A stretch of 18,403 nt of DNA from Aliarcobacter butzleri (lineage in GTDB: Bacteria; Campylobacterota; Campylobacteria; Campylobacterales; Arcobacteraceae): NCBI GenBank assembly GCA_012522985.1, contig JAAYJJ010000207.1, forward strand, positions 1 to 18,403, in the 5' to 3' direction. The first letter of the stretch is position 1. Every line of letters starts with the position of its first letter. The position numbers and the translations under genes are program-made. This document shows positions 18,358-18,403 of the stretch, in pieces. Below the pieces are notes generated by a model. It saw nothing but the letters and a program-made list of their open reading frames with translations. It did no database searches and was not told where the DNA came from.

Positions 18358-18403
18358 ACTCTTAACTCTTAACTCTTAACTCTTAACTCTTAACTCTTAA
18401 CTC
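18358..18403. repeat. Heptanucleotide tandem array ACTCTTA, at least six units, cut by window edge
   Basis: Six perfect ACTCTTA units (18358-18399) plus ACTC run to the end of the window, so the true length is unknown. The unit is unrelated to the TAGTC-type heptamer upstream, yet has the same 7-bp period. There is no variation among units, which suggests recent expansion. Confidence 0.95.

Noticed and set aside
18185..18403. Heptamer arrays as a phase-variable coding tract
   Set aside because: No open frame or start codon with ribosome site runs into the arrays from either side within the window. If they act, it is more likely as leader or spacer DNA.

Overview
The window is AT-rich chromosomal DNA with tightly packed genes. 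It most likely comes from a Campylobacterota bacterium of the Sulfurimonas/Sulfurovum/Arcobacter type. Support comes from the gene content and order: a monomeric NADP-isocitrate dehydrogenase, an LDH-like malate dehydrogenase, a two-subunit class I Fe-S fumarase and succinyl-CoA synthetase in one unit, an ilvE-SPFH protein pair, and a fused hisIE. The genus is an inference from family knowledge; no 16S rRNA or other taxonomic marker is present.

Layout, left to right. (1) 1-3576, minus strand: a restriction-modification locus. A 968-residue single-chain type IIG enzyme (PD-(D/E)XK nuclease, N6-adenine methylase, specificity domain) is followed, with a 1-nt stop/start overlap, by a gene that runs off the left edge. 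That gene encodes a Cys/His-knuckle protein with pentapeptide-like repeats. (2) 3577-3868: a non-coding block with two complete copies and one half copy of a compact palindromic element resembling paired REP units. (3) 3869-10779, minus strand: a TCA-cycle cluster transcribed icd, mdh, fumarase alpha, fumarase beta, sucC, sucD. These enzymes cover most of the path between 2-oxoglutarate/isocitrate and succinate/malate/oxaloacetate and could run oxidatively or in the reductive cycle. The icd-mdh gap holds two large predicted hairpins. (4) 10902-14538: divergent mltG (minus) and an AsmA-like envelope protein (plus) whose 5' ends overlap. (5) 14527-18116, minus strand: a tight unit ilvE, SPFH protein, hisIE, era, whose last gene converges on and overlaps the AsmA-like gene. 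(6) 18117-18403: ilvE leader, then two different heptanucleotide tandem arrays flanking another half copy of the palindromic element.

The most interesting parts are the two-gene R-M locus with its unusual coupled partner, lying immediately downstream of sucD (in Campylobacter this is where oorDABC follows); the palindromic element with compensated stem changes; the structured icd-mdh leader; and the perfectly phased heptamer arrays. Nothing here proves a new defence system. The coupled repeat protein next to the type IIG enzyme is the best candidate for undescribed biology. No tRNA, rRNA, CRISPR array, transposase or prophage gene was seen.
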